Assembly: GCF_028898845.1 (NCBI RefSeq)
Contig: NZ_CP118575.1
Coordinates: forward strand, 186,001-250,000
Length of the DNA: 64,000 bases
Direction: 5' to 3'
Source of the DNA: Streptomyces sp. WZ-12
GTDB lineage: Bacteria > Actinomycetota > Actinomycetes > Streptomycetales > Streptomycetaceae
The notes beneath the pieces are model-generated. The model was not told the origin of the DNA. It did no database searches and saw only the letters and a program-made list of their open reading frames with translations. Numbering within the stretch: position 1 is the first letter of the stretch; each line of letters begins with the position of its first letter. This document shows positions 25,751 through 34,796 of this stretch, piece after piece. A program made the position numbers and the translations under genes.

Positions 25751-26309
25751 TTTACCGAGTGTGCTTTGAGTGTGCGCTTCGCTCGATGGGGCGATCCGAG
25801 AGCACGTTGCGTGTCTATTTACTGATCGTCTCAGTTTCCTTCCCGACGTACGGGACGAGGGGCGGGAGACAGTGTGCGAAGTGGGATGGTCCTGGAGGAC
25901 ATCCGGGTACAGCCGATGAAGCGGGCCGGTGGCGGGTGGTCGTACACGATCGTCTGGCCGGACGGGTCGGTGGATGAGGAGGCGGACAGCTTCCTGCGGA
26001 TGCACGAGGGGTCGGGGACGCAGAAGACCTACGCGTACACCCTGGTCGACCACCTGCGGTGGCGGGTACGCGAGGGGCTGGGTACGGAGAAGGTCACGCT
26101 GCTGGATCTGCACCGGTACATGGGGGCGGTCGGGGCGAGGGTGCCGATGCCGTTCGGGCAGCCGTGGCGGACGCCGCCGAAGAAGCCGTACGGCGAATCG
26201 GGGCTCCAGACCGCGGCCGCGTGCTTGAAGGGCTTTTACCTGCACCAGTGCGCCAAGCGCGGGATGAACGACGATCAGAGCCCATCCGGCCAGATCGACG
26301 ATCGGTAAA
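25751..26309 (+). mobile_element. 559-bp mini-element with 8-bp inverted ends
   Basis: The element has ends TTTACCGA and TCGGTAAA and is flanked by GCGGCC at 25745-25750 and 26310-26315. It carries only the first part of a tyrosine-recombinase-like gene, so it looks like a deletion derivative that was mobilised in trans. A near-copy of its right end (TTTACTGATCGTC) lies inside it near 25815. The 6-bp repeat could be a duplicated target or the crossover core of a tyrosine recombinase. Confidence 0.7.
25874..26308 (+). pseudogene. Tyrosine recombinase/integrase, N-terminal fragment
   Basis: 144 residues: MKRAGGGWSYTIVWPDG, then a SAM-like core-binding region (TYAYTLVDHLRWRVREGL and TAAACLKGFYLHQ). 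The catalytic C-terminal domain (R-H-R-Y) is absent; the frame ends in the mini-element's right end. Assigned from overall pattern only. Confidence 0.55.
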
Positions 26310-26888
26310 GCGGCCCAGACGCTTCATTTCGTGCACCGTGAAGATCACCCGTTGGTAGGGGACGGCCTTCTTGATGGTGCGGGCGAAGTCCATCGCCTTG
26401 ACGAACTCCGGCCGGATCTTGACGCGGGTGCTGATCTTCTCGGAAAAGACTGGGTCGCACCTGGCTTCCGCCAGGGCGTCGAGCTGGCTCTGGAGCTCCT
26501 GCTGGGCGGTACTGCAACGTGCGTATCCCACTCTCGTGGGCTTCGTGGTGGCCTCGGGCGCGGCGCCATCGATGGCCGGACCCCTCTCCCATGCACGGCC
26601 GGGGCCGCGGTCGGCAGGGGTGCGGACTTCGAGCTCGGCGCGGAGCTGGGGGACGAGCATGAATCGGGGGGTGTGGTACTTCGGGGCGACCTTGCCGCCG
26701 CGGGTGCGGCAGGTGCTTCCGGCGGGCACCTCACACGTGGGGCAGTCGAACTGTTCGACGGCGGTGGCCGGTTCAGCGAGCTGGGGCATGTCGCAGAACC
26801 TACCGCGAGGGGCATTATGCGAAGGCTTTTTTGCGAGAGGTTGTGAGAACGAAGTTCAGGGGCAAACCGGACGCGGCCAGGTAGGGAT

Positions 26889-26997
26889 TGTCCTGTCTCT
26901 GTGATGTCCGGGCAGTCTCGGAGATCTCCGGGCAAGTGAGCTGACGTCTCGGTTATCTCCGGGCATTTGGTGGGGTGTATCGGTCTTCTCCGGGTGC
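26889..26997 (+). repeat. Transposon left end with repeated TnsB-type sites
   Basis: After the terminal TGTCCTGTCTC, the motif TCTCCGGGCA or close variants (TGTCCGGGCA, TCTCCGGGTG) occurs four times by 26997. Related copies occur near the right end at about 31815 and 31865. Multiple spaced repeats at both ends are the usual transposase binding arrays of Tn7-like elements. Confidence 0.75.
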
Positions 26998-27058
26998 GGC
27001 GGGCCCGGGCCTTCTACGGTCGTAGCGGCGGGGCAGCGACGTCGTAGCGGAGGCCGGG

Positions 27059-27850
27059 GTGGCGGGACATGAGGGTGTACCCGAGTCCGCGGAGGGATTC
27101 GAGGTCGAGTACGTCACGAGGGCGGGGGTCCGGCGGCGGGGCACGCTGAGCGAGCTGTGGCCGGTCCGGTTCGAGGAGGTCGCGCCTGAGCGGCGGTTTC
27201 CGTCTTTTCGCGGGCAGGGCAACTGGTGCGGCTGGTACTGGTCGGCAACGTGCGACGATCACGTGGGCTACGAATCGTGGCTGGAGCGGGACCGGCTGGT
27301 GCTCCTCGACTTCGACCCGCTGGTGACGGGCATGGCTTCGCAGCCGTTCCGGCTGTCGTGGACAGGGTCGGCAGGCAGGCGGATCCGGCACACGCCGGAC
27401 TTCTTCGTACGCCGCGCGGACGGCACGGGTGTGGTGGTCGATGTCCGCCCCGATGACCGGATCGAGCCGCGTGACGCGGTGAAGTTCGCCGCGACAGCGG
27501 CAGCCTGTTCGCTGGTGGGCTGGGACTTCTGGCGGGTGGGGACGCCGGATGCGGTGCTGATGGCGAATGCGCGATGGCTGGCCGGCTACCGGCATCCGCG
27601 GGTGCACCGCCCGGACGTCGCGGCCGGTCTGGTGGAGGTGTTCGCCGAGGAGACCGCGCTGCTGGCCGGGGTCCGCGGGGTCGGCGACCCGATCGTGGTG
27701 CTGCCCGTGCTCTATCACCTGCTCTGGCGCCGGATTTTGGCCGCCGACCTCGAAACGGCGCTGCTGGCCATGGGGACGACGGTCCGTCTGGCCGATGCGA
27801 CGGCGGGAAGTGGAGATGCCGACGCGTTCGCGACTGCTGCGGGTGGGTGA
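27059..27850 (+). CDS. TnsA-like endonuclease subunit
   Basis: 263 residues from GTG 27059 (GGAGG upstream). It fits the TnsA-like heteromeric transposase endonuclease family: acidic residue in YESWLERDRL, D in HTPDFFVRR, and VVVDVRP where the third catalytic group lies. TnsA normally cuts the 5' ends so that the element moves by cut-and-paste. It overlaps the TnsB-type gene by 35 bases. Confidence 0.85.
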   Translation: MAGHEGVPESAEGFEVEYVTRAGVRRRGTLSELWPVRFEEVAPERRFPSFRGQGNWCGWYWSATCDDHVGYESWLERDRLVLLDFDPLVTGMASQPFRLSWTGSAGRRIRHTPDFFVRRADGTGVVVDVRPDDRIEPRDAVKFAATAAACSLVGWDFWRVGTPDAVLMANARWLAGYRHPRVHRPDVAAGLVEVFAEETALLAGVRGVGDPIVVLPVLYHLLWRRILAADLETALLAMGTTVRLADATAGSGDADAFATAAGG

Positions 27851-29893
27851 CACGGTCCGGTTCGACGGGCGTCTGCACACGGTGGTCGCTTTGGAGGGGA
27901 CTGCGGTCCGGCTTGTCGACGAGGCTGTGTCGGCAAGCGTGGTGTTATTGCCGCACCTGCTGATGTCCGACGGGTTCGAGGTGGTCACGGCCGCCTCGCC
28001 CCGTATGACTGTTCCCGACTCCGGAGTGCTGGAGGGCCTTCCGCCCAAGGCTGTGGAGCGGGCGGAGTGGTGGCAGCGGCACCTGGTGGAAGTGCTCACC
28101 GGCCGGCCCGCCCATGCCCCGGACGGGCCGGTGAAGACCGAGTACGACCCGCAGATGAGGTCGCTGCGGCAGCGGGAGCTGGCCAAGTCCGCCGAGCTCG
28201 CGGCGTCCGGGACGGCGGTGTCGCTCACGGTGCTGCAGGACATGCGGGCCCGCTTCGAGCGGGAAGGGATCCTCGGCCTGGTCGATCCGCGGCTGCTCAC
28301 GGTCCCGGACGGCACGGGCCGGGCCGACCGGCAGGTCGTCGAAGCCCTGCGGCAGGTGGTGGACGGGCAGACCGGCAAGTCCACGGTGTCCGCTCAGGTG
28401 CGGCGGCGCCGGATGGAACGGCTCGTGGAGGCCGAGCACGGTCCTGGAGTGCCGCTGCCGTCGCGGGCCACGTTCTACCGGCTGCTGGCTGCGGTCACGG
28501 CCGGCCGGCACACCCTGGGCTCGGCCCGCACCCGCCGTTCCCTGGCCAAACAGCCGGACGGCATGTTCGGGCAGCTCACCGCCTCCAGGCCGGGCGAGGT
28601 CATGGAGATCGACTCAACTCCGCTGGATGTTCTGGTCGTTCACGAGGACGGCACGGTGGACACCGTCGAGATGACCGGCCTCGTGGACATCGCGACCAGG
28701 ACGCTGGCGGCAGCCGTCCTGCGGCCGTCGACGAAGGCGGTGGATGCCGCTCTGCTGCTGGCGCGGGCGATGACGCCGGAACCGATGCGGCCGGGCTGGG
28801 CGGAGGCACTGCGCATGTCACGGTCGGTGCTGCCGCACGCCTCGCTCATGGCAGTCGATGAGCGTCTGTCCAAGGCCGCCGCCATTCCGGTGATCACGCC
28901 GGAGACGATCGTCTGCGACCGCGGCAAGGCCTACCTCTCCGACACGTTCCGGGCGGCCTGCAGGTCACTGGGCCTGAGTTTTCAGCCCTGCCACCCGACA
29001 CCCCTACGGACAAGCCGCACATCGAGTCGACACTGGGCTCAGTGGCCACGATGTTCACTCAGTACCTCCCCGGCCACAAGGGACGCAGCACCGAGCACCG
29101 GGGCACTGACCCGGAATCCCAGCCGCTGTGGTCGATCCACCAGCTCCAGGAGCTGCTGCAGGAGTGGATCGTCATCTGGCAGAACCGCCCGCACGACGGG
29201 CTGCGGGACCCGTTCATGCCCGGGCGGGCGATGAGCCCGAACGAGAAGTACGCCGCCCTGGTCGCCGCCGCCGGCTACGTCCCGGTCCCGCTCGGCCCGC
29301 AGGAATACATCGGTCTGCTGCCCCGGGAGTTCAGGACGATCAACTCCTACGGCGTCCGCATCCGGCACCGCGCCTACGACAGCCCCGAGCTGACGCCGTT
29401 TCGACGGCAGCCGTCGGGCACCGGACCGGGTGACAGGCAGTGGGAAGTCCGCTACGACCCCTACGACATCTCCCGCGTCTGGGTACGCAATCACCGCGAA
29501 GGCGGCTGGATCACCGCGCTCTGGCGGCACCTTCGCACCGCACCGACCCCGATGGGCGAGCTGGCCTGGGACCACACCCGCCGCGTCCTCGCCGAGCGCG
29601 GCACCGATCCGGTCACCGAGCAGGAGATCGCCCAGGCCGCGGCCGACCTGCTGGACCGGGCCGCCGACGGACCCCAGGAATCGCCGGCCAAGCCCTCCCC
29701 GCGCAGCCGCAAGGACCGCAAGGTCGCCGCCCGCACCCGCACCACCAGCACTCCGTCCTGGCCCCGGCCCGCACCCGAGCCGGAGACCGAGGAAGCCGAG
29801 ACGGAGCCGGAGAACGACAGCCAGGAGACCCTCGCGGACGTCGTCCCACTGGGAATCTTCGACGCCCGCAAGGAGGCCGAGACATGGTGGTGA
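27816..29893 (+). pseudogene. TnsB/TniA-like DDE transposase, frameshifted
   Basis: It starts at ATG 27816 (GGGAAGTGGAG upstream). The first frame carries D in MEIDSTPLDV and D in IVCDRGKAYL; the E lies in DKPHIESTLGSV, which is in the next frame. The switch is at about 29000, where a single missing base in CACCCGACACC explains it. The second frame continues through Mu-type C-terminal beta domain (WIVIWQNRPHDGL) to 29893. As written no complete DDE enzyme is made. The end overlaps the ATPase gene by ten bases. Confidence 0.85.
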
Positions 29894-30939
29894 GCGCGCC
29901 GGAGCCCGAGGGCCGTGACGTCGCGGACCTGGCGGTGCCCCGTCGCGATCCCACCACGCAGCTCACCGGCTGGCGGCAGTTCGTCGAGGCCGATCCGACG
30001 GCCTTCGAGCTGCTGTCCGAACAGCGGTGGCGTTCGCTCGGCCCGGCGGATCAGGAGCTCTATGACGACGCCCGGGTCCTCTATCACTCCGAACTTCAAG
30101 TCGTACGCACCTCGGCCGTCCGGGAGATCGCCCACCAGGGACGGCTGCTGACCCTGCTCAACCAGCGCGAGTCCGGCGCCCGGCGCGGACTGATCGTCTC
30201 CGGGCGGCAGACGACGGGCAAGACCACCGCGCTCAAGCAGCTCGGGCGCCTGCACGAACTCTGGGTCCATCAGCGCTACCCGGGGGACGACCGGATCCCC
30301 GTCGTCTATCTGACCGTCCCGCCCAAGGGCTCACCCCGCAAACTCGCCATCGAGTTCGCCCGCTTCCTCGGCCTGCCCTCCGTCTCGGCCCGGCACAACA
30401 CCATCGACATCACCAACGTCGTCTGCCAAGTCATGATCGAGGCACGCACGGACCTCGTGCTGGTCGACGAAATCCACCTGATGAATCACGGCACCGCCGC
30501 CGGCGAGGACCTCTCCGACCACCTGAAGTACTTCACCGAGCACCTCCCGGCGACCTTCGTCTATGCGGGCATCGACGTCGAACAGTCCGGTGTCTTCACC
30601 GGAATTCGCGGCCGGCAGATGGGCGGCCGCTGCGTCCTGGTCCGCACCGGACCGTTCCCGCGCAACGCGGAGTGGCGGTCGCTCATCGCCACCATGGAAG
30701 ACACCCTGCGACTCCACCGGCACCAGCCGAAGACCCTGGTGAACCTGTCCGACTACCTCCACAAACGCACCGGCGGAATGATCGGAAGCCTCTCCCACCT
30801 GATCCGCGCCGCCGCGATCTCTGCCATCCTCGACGGAAGCGAGCGCATCACCCAGGACCTGCTGAAGAACACCCGGATCGATCACAACAGCGAGTCCGCG
30901 TCCCATTCCGCAACCGCCTCCCGCCGGAAGGCCGGATGA
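29884..30939 (+). CDS. tniB: TniB/TnsC-like AAA+ ATPase
   Basis: 351 residues from ATG 29884. Walker A is GRQTTGKT, Walker B is LVLVDEIHLM, and RGRQMGGRC lies in the sensor region. TniB/TnsC ATPases link target selection to the transposase. It appears intact, and its stop overlaps the ATG of the next gene (ATGA at 30936-30939). Confidence 0.88.
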   Translation: MVVSAPEPEGRDVADLAVPRRDPTTQLTGWRQFVEADPTAFELLSEQRWRSLGPADQELYDDARVLYHSELQVVRTSAVREIAHQGRLLTLLNQRESGARRGLIVSGRQTTGKTTALKQLGRLHELWVHQRYPGDDRIPVVYLTVPPKGSPRKLAIEFARFLGLPSVSARHNTIDITNVVCQVMIEARTDLVLVDEIHLMNHGTAAGEDLSDHLKYFTEHLPATFVYAGIDVEQSGVFTGIRGRQMGGRCVLVRTGPFPRNAEWRSLIATMEDTLRLHRHQPKTLVNLSDYLHKRTGGMIGSLSHLIRAAAISAILDGSERITQDLLKNTRIDHNSESASHSATASRRKAG

Positions 30940-31905
30940 GAGAGCCGACCGACTACTGGCTGACCAGGCCCCTTCCCCGCCCCTCCCGCCGTTCCCGCAC
31001 GAAAGCGAACGGTCCTATCTGGAACGGCTGGGCGCCACGAACGGAATCCGGGCCGAAAGGGTGCTGGCACAGAGCTCCTGGCTGGAGTCCCGGCAGGACT
31101 ACATCGAGCGGCTCGCCATCGTCAGCGGCCAGTCCCGCGAAACCCTCCTGCACGCGATCCCCCAACTCGGCCAGGAACACGGGCCGTTCCTCGCCGATCG
31201 CCCGGACTTCTCCGTGAACGCCCCTTGCCGACTCTGCGTCGCCCGCCGGACCGGAAGTTATTCCCACTTCTCAAGGGTCTCGGTCTGGAGCTCTCGCTTC
31301 CACGATCAGGTCTGCCTCCGGCACAAGATCTGGACCGGACGATCAGCCGAGAACTACATGCAACAGGTCGACGTCACCGACCTCCCTGACGTGATCCAGG
31401 CGCAACGGCGGCACTACCGGCTCCTGCGCAGACACGGACACGTCGTGCTCAGCGCCTGCTTCGAGCACTGCTCCGACCTCTGGGACGCCGTCGTCCGACG
31501 CGGATACCGCCCCAGCGACCGCCGCCGCCGTCTCGACGCCCTGGGCATCGGCCACCCCGAAATCTGGGACCCCCGCCGCTACATCGCCGTCTATCCCGAG
31601 GTCGTCGCGGCCACCGCGCTCTACGCCTCCCCTCACTGGAGGAAACTCGCGCGCTCCGAGGACAGCGGATACCTCCGCTTCCGGACCGAGTTCATCCGTC
31701 AGCTGCCACAGGAACGGATCCTTCTCAGGAGCAGCAAGCCGTGGTTCCTCAGGGAACTGGGAGACACCGCTCTACGCATCGAGGACGCCATTGCGGCATA
31801 TGCCACACCGCGAGATGCCCGGACTCCACCGAGACAAGCGGAGACCCGAACGTCTCAACCAACTCCGGGCACCGCAGGTCAGCAGACCGCACTACCCTCA
31901 CTTAA
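30936..31905 (+). pseudogene. tniQ: TniQ-like target-selection protein, frameshifted
   Basis: ATG 30936 overlaps the TniB stop and encodes MREPTDYWLTRPLPRP. The conserved continuation LPPFPHESERSYLERLGA is in another frame, so about one base is missing in the C-rich run near 30978. The remainder has the paired-cysteine and histidine TniQ zinc-binding pattern (CRLCVARR, FHDQVCLRHK). A second frame change near 31800 is possible: that alternative frame would end HLS-stop at the transposon terminus once the nested insertions are removed. Confidence 0.7.
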
Positions 31906-31906
31906 G

Positions 31907-33485
31907 CTTGAAATTAAAGGTTTCCCCTCGACTCTCAGGGTCGAGGGGTGTCCCTTTTCTGGGGATGTTTGCCGACAGGGTGACGGGGTGCGGGGGTGGT
32001 GGTGCGGCCTGGTGGGCGGCCGGGGCCGGGGCGGGTGGCTTTCGGGTCTCTGGTGGGGGTGCCCAGGATCCGTCGGATGCGGGGATAGCCGCGGCGGACA
32101 CGGCCGGGGGTGAGCTGTTCTTGTGTCAGAGGCTTTTCCCAGGGGCGGCGGAGGTCGTCGGCCAGGGGGCGGGCGAGGCGGAGTTGGGTGTAGGCGGCGG
32201 TGATCAGCCAGACCCAGCGGTCGGCTTGCTCGGGGGTGCGGAGCCGGGGGCGAGTCAGCCCGAGGACCTGCTTGAAGAACCGGAAGGTGTGCTCGATGTC
32301 GAATCTTCGAAGGAAGATCCGCCACAGGCGGTTGACGTCGTGCGGGGTGGCATCGGGGACCGAGTGCCACAGCCACAGCGGCTTGGGGTCCCGGTTGCCA
32401 GGCAGGTACTCCACTGCCAGGTGGACCAACGTGCCCTCGATGATGGGCAGTTCACCCTCGTGACTTACCCAGGATCCACGTCGGTCCAGTTTCGGGTGCA
32501 GGCGTCCCCAGCAGCGGGCGACGACGGCGCCGAAGCGGTCGTGCACGCTAGTCGACGCCTGCACGGGTGCGGGGTGGGTGGCGGCATCGGCCAGGCGGAA
32601 CGCCTCGCCGTGGCGCGGTTGCCGGCCTTTGGTGGGGCCCTTGCGGCGCCCGGGCGGGTGGTGCATGACGCGGTCGGCGCGGATCCTCCCAAGCAGCCGC
32701 ACCGGCACCTCGCGCAGCAGCCACGTCAGACGCACGATGTCGTAGCCGGAATCCAGCACGAACAGCACCTCGGGATCGCCTTCGCGCCACTGTCCGGCCT
32801 GACGCAGGCGGTCGAGCAGGTCCCGGATCTGGGCGGCGGTGACCTCGGTCGCATCGTCGGTGGGACCCAGGCGGACCGCATCCAGCACTCCGGTCCACGA
32901 GGTCCGGCCCCCGCCCAGCCCGGCGGCGACCTGGTAGGGCCACCCCGGAATGGTCTGCCGCACCCCGTCACACCGGCACGGGCGATGGCAGTGCAGGCGG
33001 TCTGGTGAGCACTCCGCGTCCGGACGCGGCCACGGCGTCACATCCAACGCGATCGAGATCTGCCTGTCCGTCCCGCGCGGCAGCCGAAGCCCGGCCAGCG
33101 CCCACCGCAGCCGCGACACATCCAGCCGGCCCTGGGCAAGCGCGCCGTACATCGCCCCGTGCCCGCGCCGGTGCACAGTCTCCAGTGACAACTCCGGCAG
33201 TGACACCACCGGGCCGCCCGCGCACAACACCGCATCGACCAGCTCGAACAACGCATCGGCACGGCGGGACATCGCCGCATACAACTCCATCCGAAAGGAC
33301 GACAGTTCGGCAAACGCCTCCCGACGAACGGACTCATGGACGACACTCAACACCGACGACCTCCTGGCCCGTTGCGTGACTCGACACCACACAGCGTGAA
33401 AGGGAGGCCGTCGTCATGTCCGGGAGATTCCCATGTGGGTGAACGCCCCAGCCTCCCGAACGATCACCGAAGGTTTAATTTCAAG
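31907..33485 (-). mobile_element. IS4/IS701-like insertion sequence nested in the transposon end
   Basis: 1579 bp with 12-bp perfect inverted ends CTTGAAATTAAA and the 5-bp duplication TTAAG (31902-31906, 33486-33490). It inserted at the left border of an IS5-type element, so it is the younger of the two. Confidence 0.88.
31935..33353 (-). CDS. DDE transposase of the IS4/IS701-like element
   Basis: 472 residues from GTG 33353; an earlier in-frame start at 33392 exists. Catalytic candidates: D in IALDVTPWP, D in FVLDSGYDI, and E in FDIEHTFRFFKQ, the IS4-type DDE arrangement. The family is common in streptomycetes (resembles the group labelled NF041680). The frame is uninterrupted. Confidence 0.82.
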   Translation of the reverse strand: MLSVVHESVRREAFAELSSFRMELYAAMSRRADALFELVDAVLCAGGPVVSLPELSLETVHRRGHGAMYGALAQGRLDVSRLRWALAGLRLPRGTDRQISIALDVTPWPRPDAECSPDRLHCHRPCRCDGVRQTIPGWPYQVAAGLGGGRTSWTGVLDAVRLGPTDDATEVTAAQIRDLLDRLRQAGQWREGDPEVLFVLDSGYDIVRLTWLLREVPVRLLGRIRADRVMHHPPGRRKGPTKGRQPRHGEAFRLADAATHPAPVQASTSVHDRFGAVVARCWGRLHPKLDRRGSWVSHEGELPIIEGTLVHLAVEYLPGNRDPKPLWLWHSVPDATPHDVNRLWRIFLRRFDIEHTFRFFKQVLGLTRPRLRTPEQADRWVWLITAAYTQLRLARPLADDLRRPWEKPLTQEQLTPGRVRRGYPRIRRILGTPTRDPKATRPGPGRPPGRTTTPAPRHPVGKHPQKRDTPRP

Positions 33486-33489
33486 TTAA

Positions 33490-34457
33490 GAGCGTGCGTG
33501 GATAGGGCGAGGGCGAGGTTCCGAACGCAGGTGCAGGCACGGGGCTGCGCGATCATGTGAGTTCCTACACCCTGTGATCGTGGGGGCTCCGTGCCTGCTT
33601 TGCCATCATGGCTCACCGACCCGCTCTGGTTCCAGTTCGAGGCTCTGCTGCCGGCGCGTGAGGAGTTCGATCCGTCGCATCCGCTGGGCCGCCACCGTCG
33701 GCGTATCGGCGACCGCACGGTCTTCGACAAGCTCGTACAGGTCCTGGTGTTCGGCTGCGGCTACCGGAAAGTCGCCGATGGTTCGTGCTCGGCGACGACG
33801 ATCCGCACGCGCCGTGACGAGTGGGTCAGATACGGGGTGTTCGAACGCCTGGAGCTGATCGTGCTGCAGGCCTACGACCGTTTCGTGGGGCTGGGGCTGT
33901 CGGACCTGCCGGTCGACGGCTGCCACACCAAAGCGCCCTGCGGCGGCGACGTTGCAGGTCCCTCGCCGGTGGACCGGCGCAAGGGCGGCATGAAACGCTC
34001 CGCAGCCACCGATGCCGGCGGCATCCCGCTCGGCACGGTCACCGCCCCCGGCAACCGTCACGACTCCCCACTGCTCGGCCCGACGCTGGAAAGACTCGAA
34101 CGTCTCGGGCCGCTCCCGGACGATGCCACCGTCCACCTCGATGCCGCCTACGGCACGGACAAAGGAGCGAAAACGGCGGCTGAGCACGGGCTGCGGGCCC
34201 AGGTCGCTGTCAAGGGTGTCGCCGCCCCGATCCAGAACACGAAAAGGTAGCCGGTCGAGCGCACGAATGCCTGGGGAAACCAGTTCTTCAAAATCGCCCG
34301 CTGCACCGAACGCCGCACCGAAGTCGCCGACGCCTACCTCTCGTTGGCACACGCCGTCATCACTCTGCGTCGCCTCATCCGCCGCACATGGACCCTCTAC
34401 CGCTGGGACACACGCCCCCGAAAACGACCCTGACCCCCGCCCTATCCGCGCATGCTC
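33490..34457 (+). mobile_element. IS5-family element in the transposon right end
   Basis: 968 bp with inverted ends GAGC(G/A)TGCG(T/C)GGATAGGGCG and target repeat TAA (33487-33489, 34458-34460). Removing it and the adjacent IS restores a continuous transposon right end. Confidence 0.85.
33591..34433 (+). pseudogene. IS5-family transposase with in-frame stop
   Basis: The first 219 codons encode an IS5/IS1647-like transposase (LPVDGCHTKAP, VHLDAAYGTD). A TAG at 34248-34250 replaces the Trp codon usually seen before PVERTNAWGNQ; the same frame then stays open for 60 codons to 34433. The stop removes the catalytic Glu of PVERTN, so the product should be inactive unless the stop is suppressed. 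Confidence 0.85.
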
Positions 34458-34479
34458 TAAGTTGAGACAGGACAGGGAT

Positions 34480-34796
34480 GTCTGGTCTCTCATTTCTGCG
34501 AACAAGCGTGTCGATTTTCATTTTGCTCCCACTCTCCCTGCCGGCGGCCAACCGGCTGTTGCCCGGCAAGGTCACCAAGTGGGATACTTCATCACTAACT
34601 TAATAATCAGCCACATTAATCCCAGGCGGGGGGTCCTGGCCTGGCGTCACGACGCCCGCAGAGCCGACCTTCGCCGAGGCTGACAACTAAAGCGTGCTAC
34701 CTGCCCCTGCATGAAGTTCGGCCGCGATGGCGCAGCAGGGCAGGCTGCCCGTACGGATCTTGGAGTCATCCTCGCGGAAGACGGTAAGGAGTCGTC
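34480..34796 (+). other. Non-coding stretch after the transposon
   Basis: No gene is supported. It is visibly less GC-rich than the neighbours and ends with GGTAAGGAG, the ribosome site of the toxin-like gene at 34797. It likely belonged to the upstream region of that gene before the transposon arrived. Confidence 0.4.

Larger units (their letters stand above)
25346..26789 (-). pseudogene. Serine recombinase split by a 559-bp element
   Basis: The N-terminal part (26316-26789) has a zinc-finger-like CPTC...CRTRGG segment and then the resolvase start VGYARCSTAQQELQSQLDAL with the catalytic serine, ending HEMKRLGR. The C-terminal part (25346-25744) continues NAAELLTIAEDL, ESEREYIREKSLEGQ and a helix-turn-helix. 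Removing 25745-26309 restores the frame exactly. The recombinase probably belonged to another integrative element; as it stands it is inactivated. Confidence 0.88.
26889..34474 (+). mobile_element. Tn7/Tn5053-like transposon (TnsA-TnsB-TniB-TniQ)
   Basis: Both ends start TGTCCTGTCTC (26889 rightward, 34474 leftward) and are flanked by the 5-bp direct repeat GGGAT (26884-26888, 34475-34479), the duplication size of this superfamily. Inside are TnsA-, TnsB-, TniB- and TniQ-type genes in order. Two later elements (31907-33485 and 33490-34457) sit inside the right end. No cargo gene other than the transposition set is seen. Confidence 0.92.

Noticed and set aside
26889..34474. CRISPR-associated (CAST) Tn7-like transposon
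   Set aside because: No Cas12k, Cascade genes, CRISPR repeats or tracr-like sequence lies between the mapped ends.
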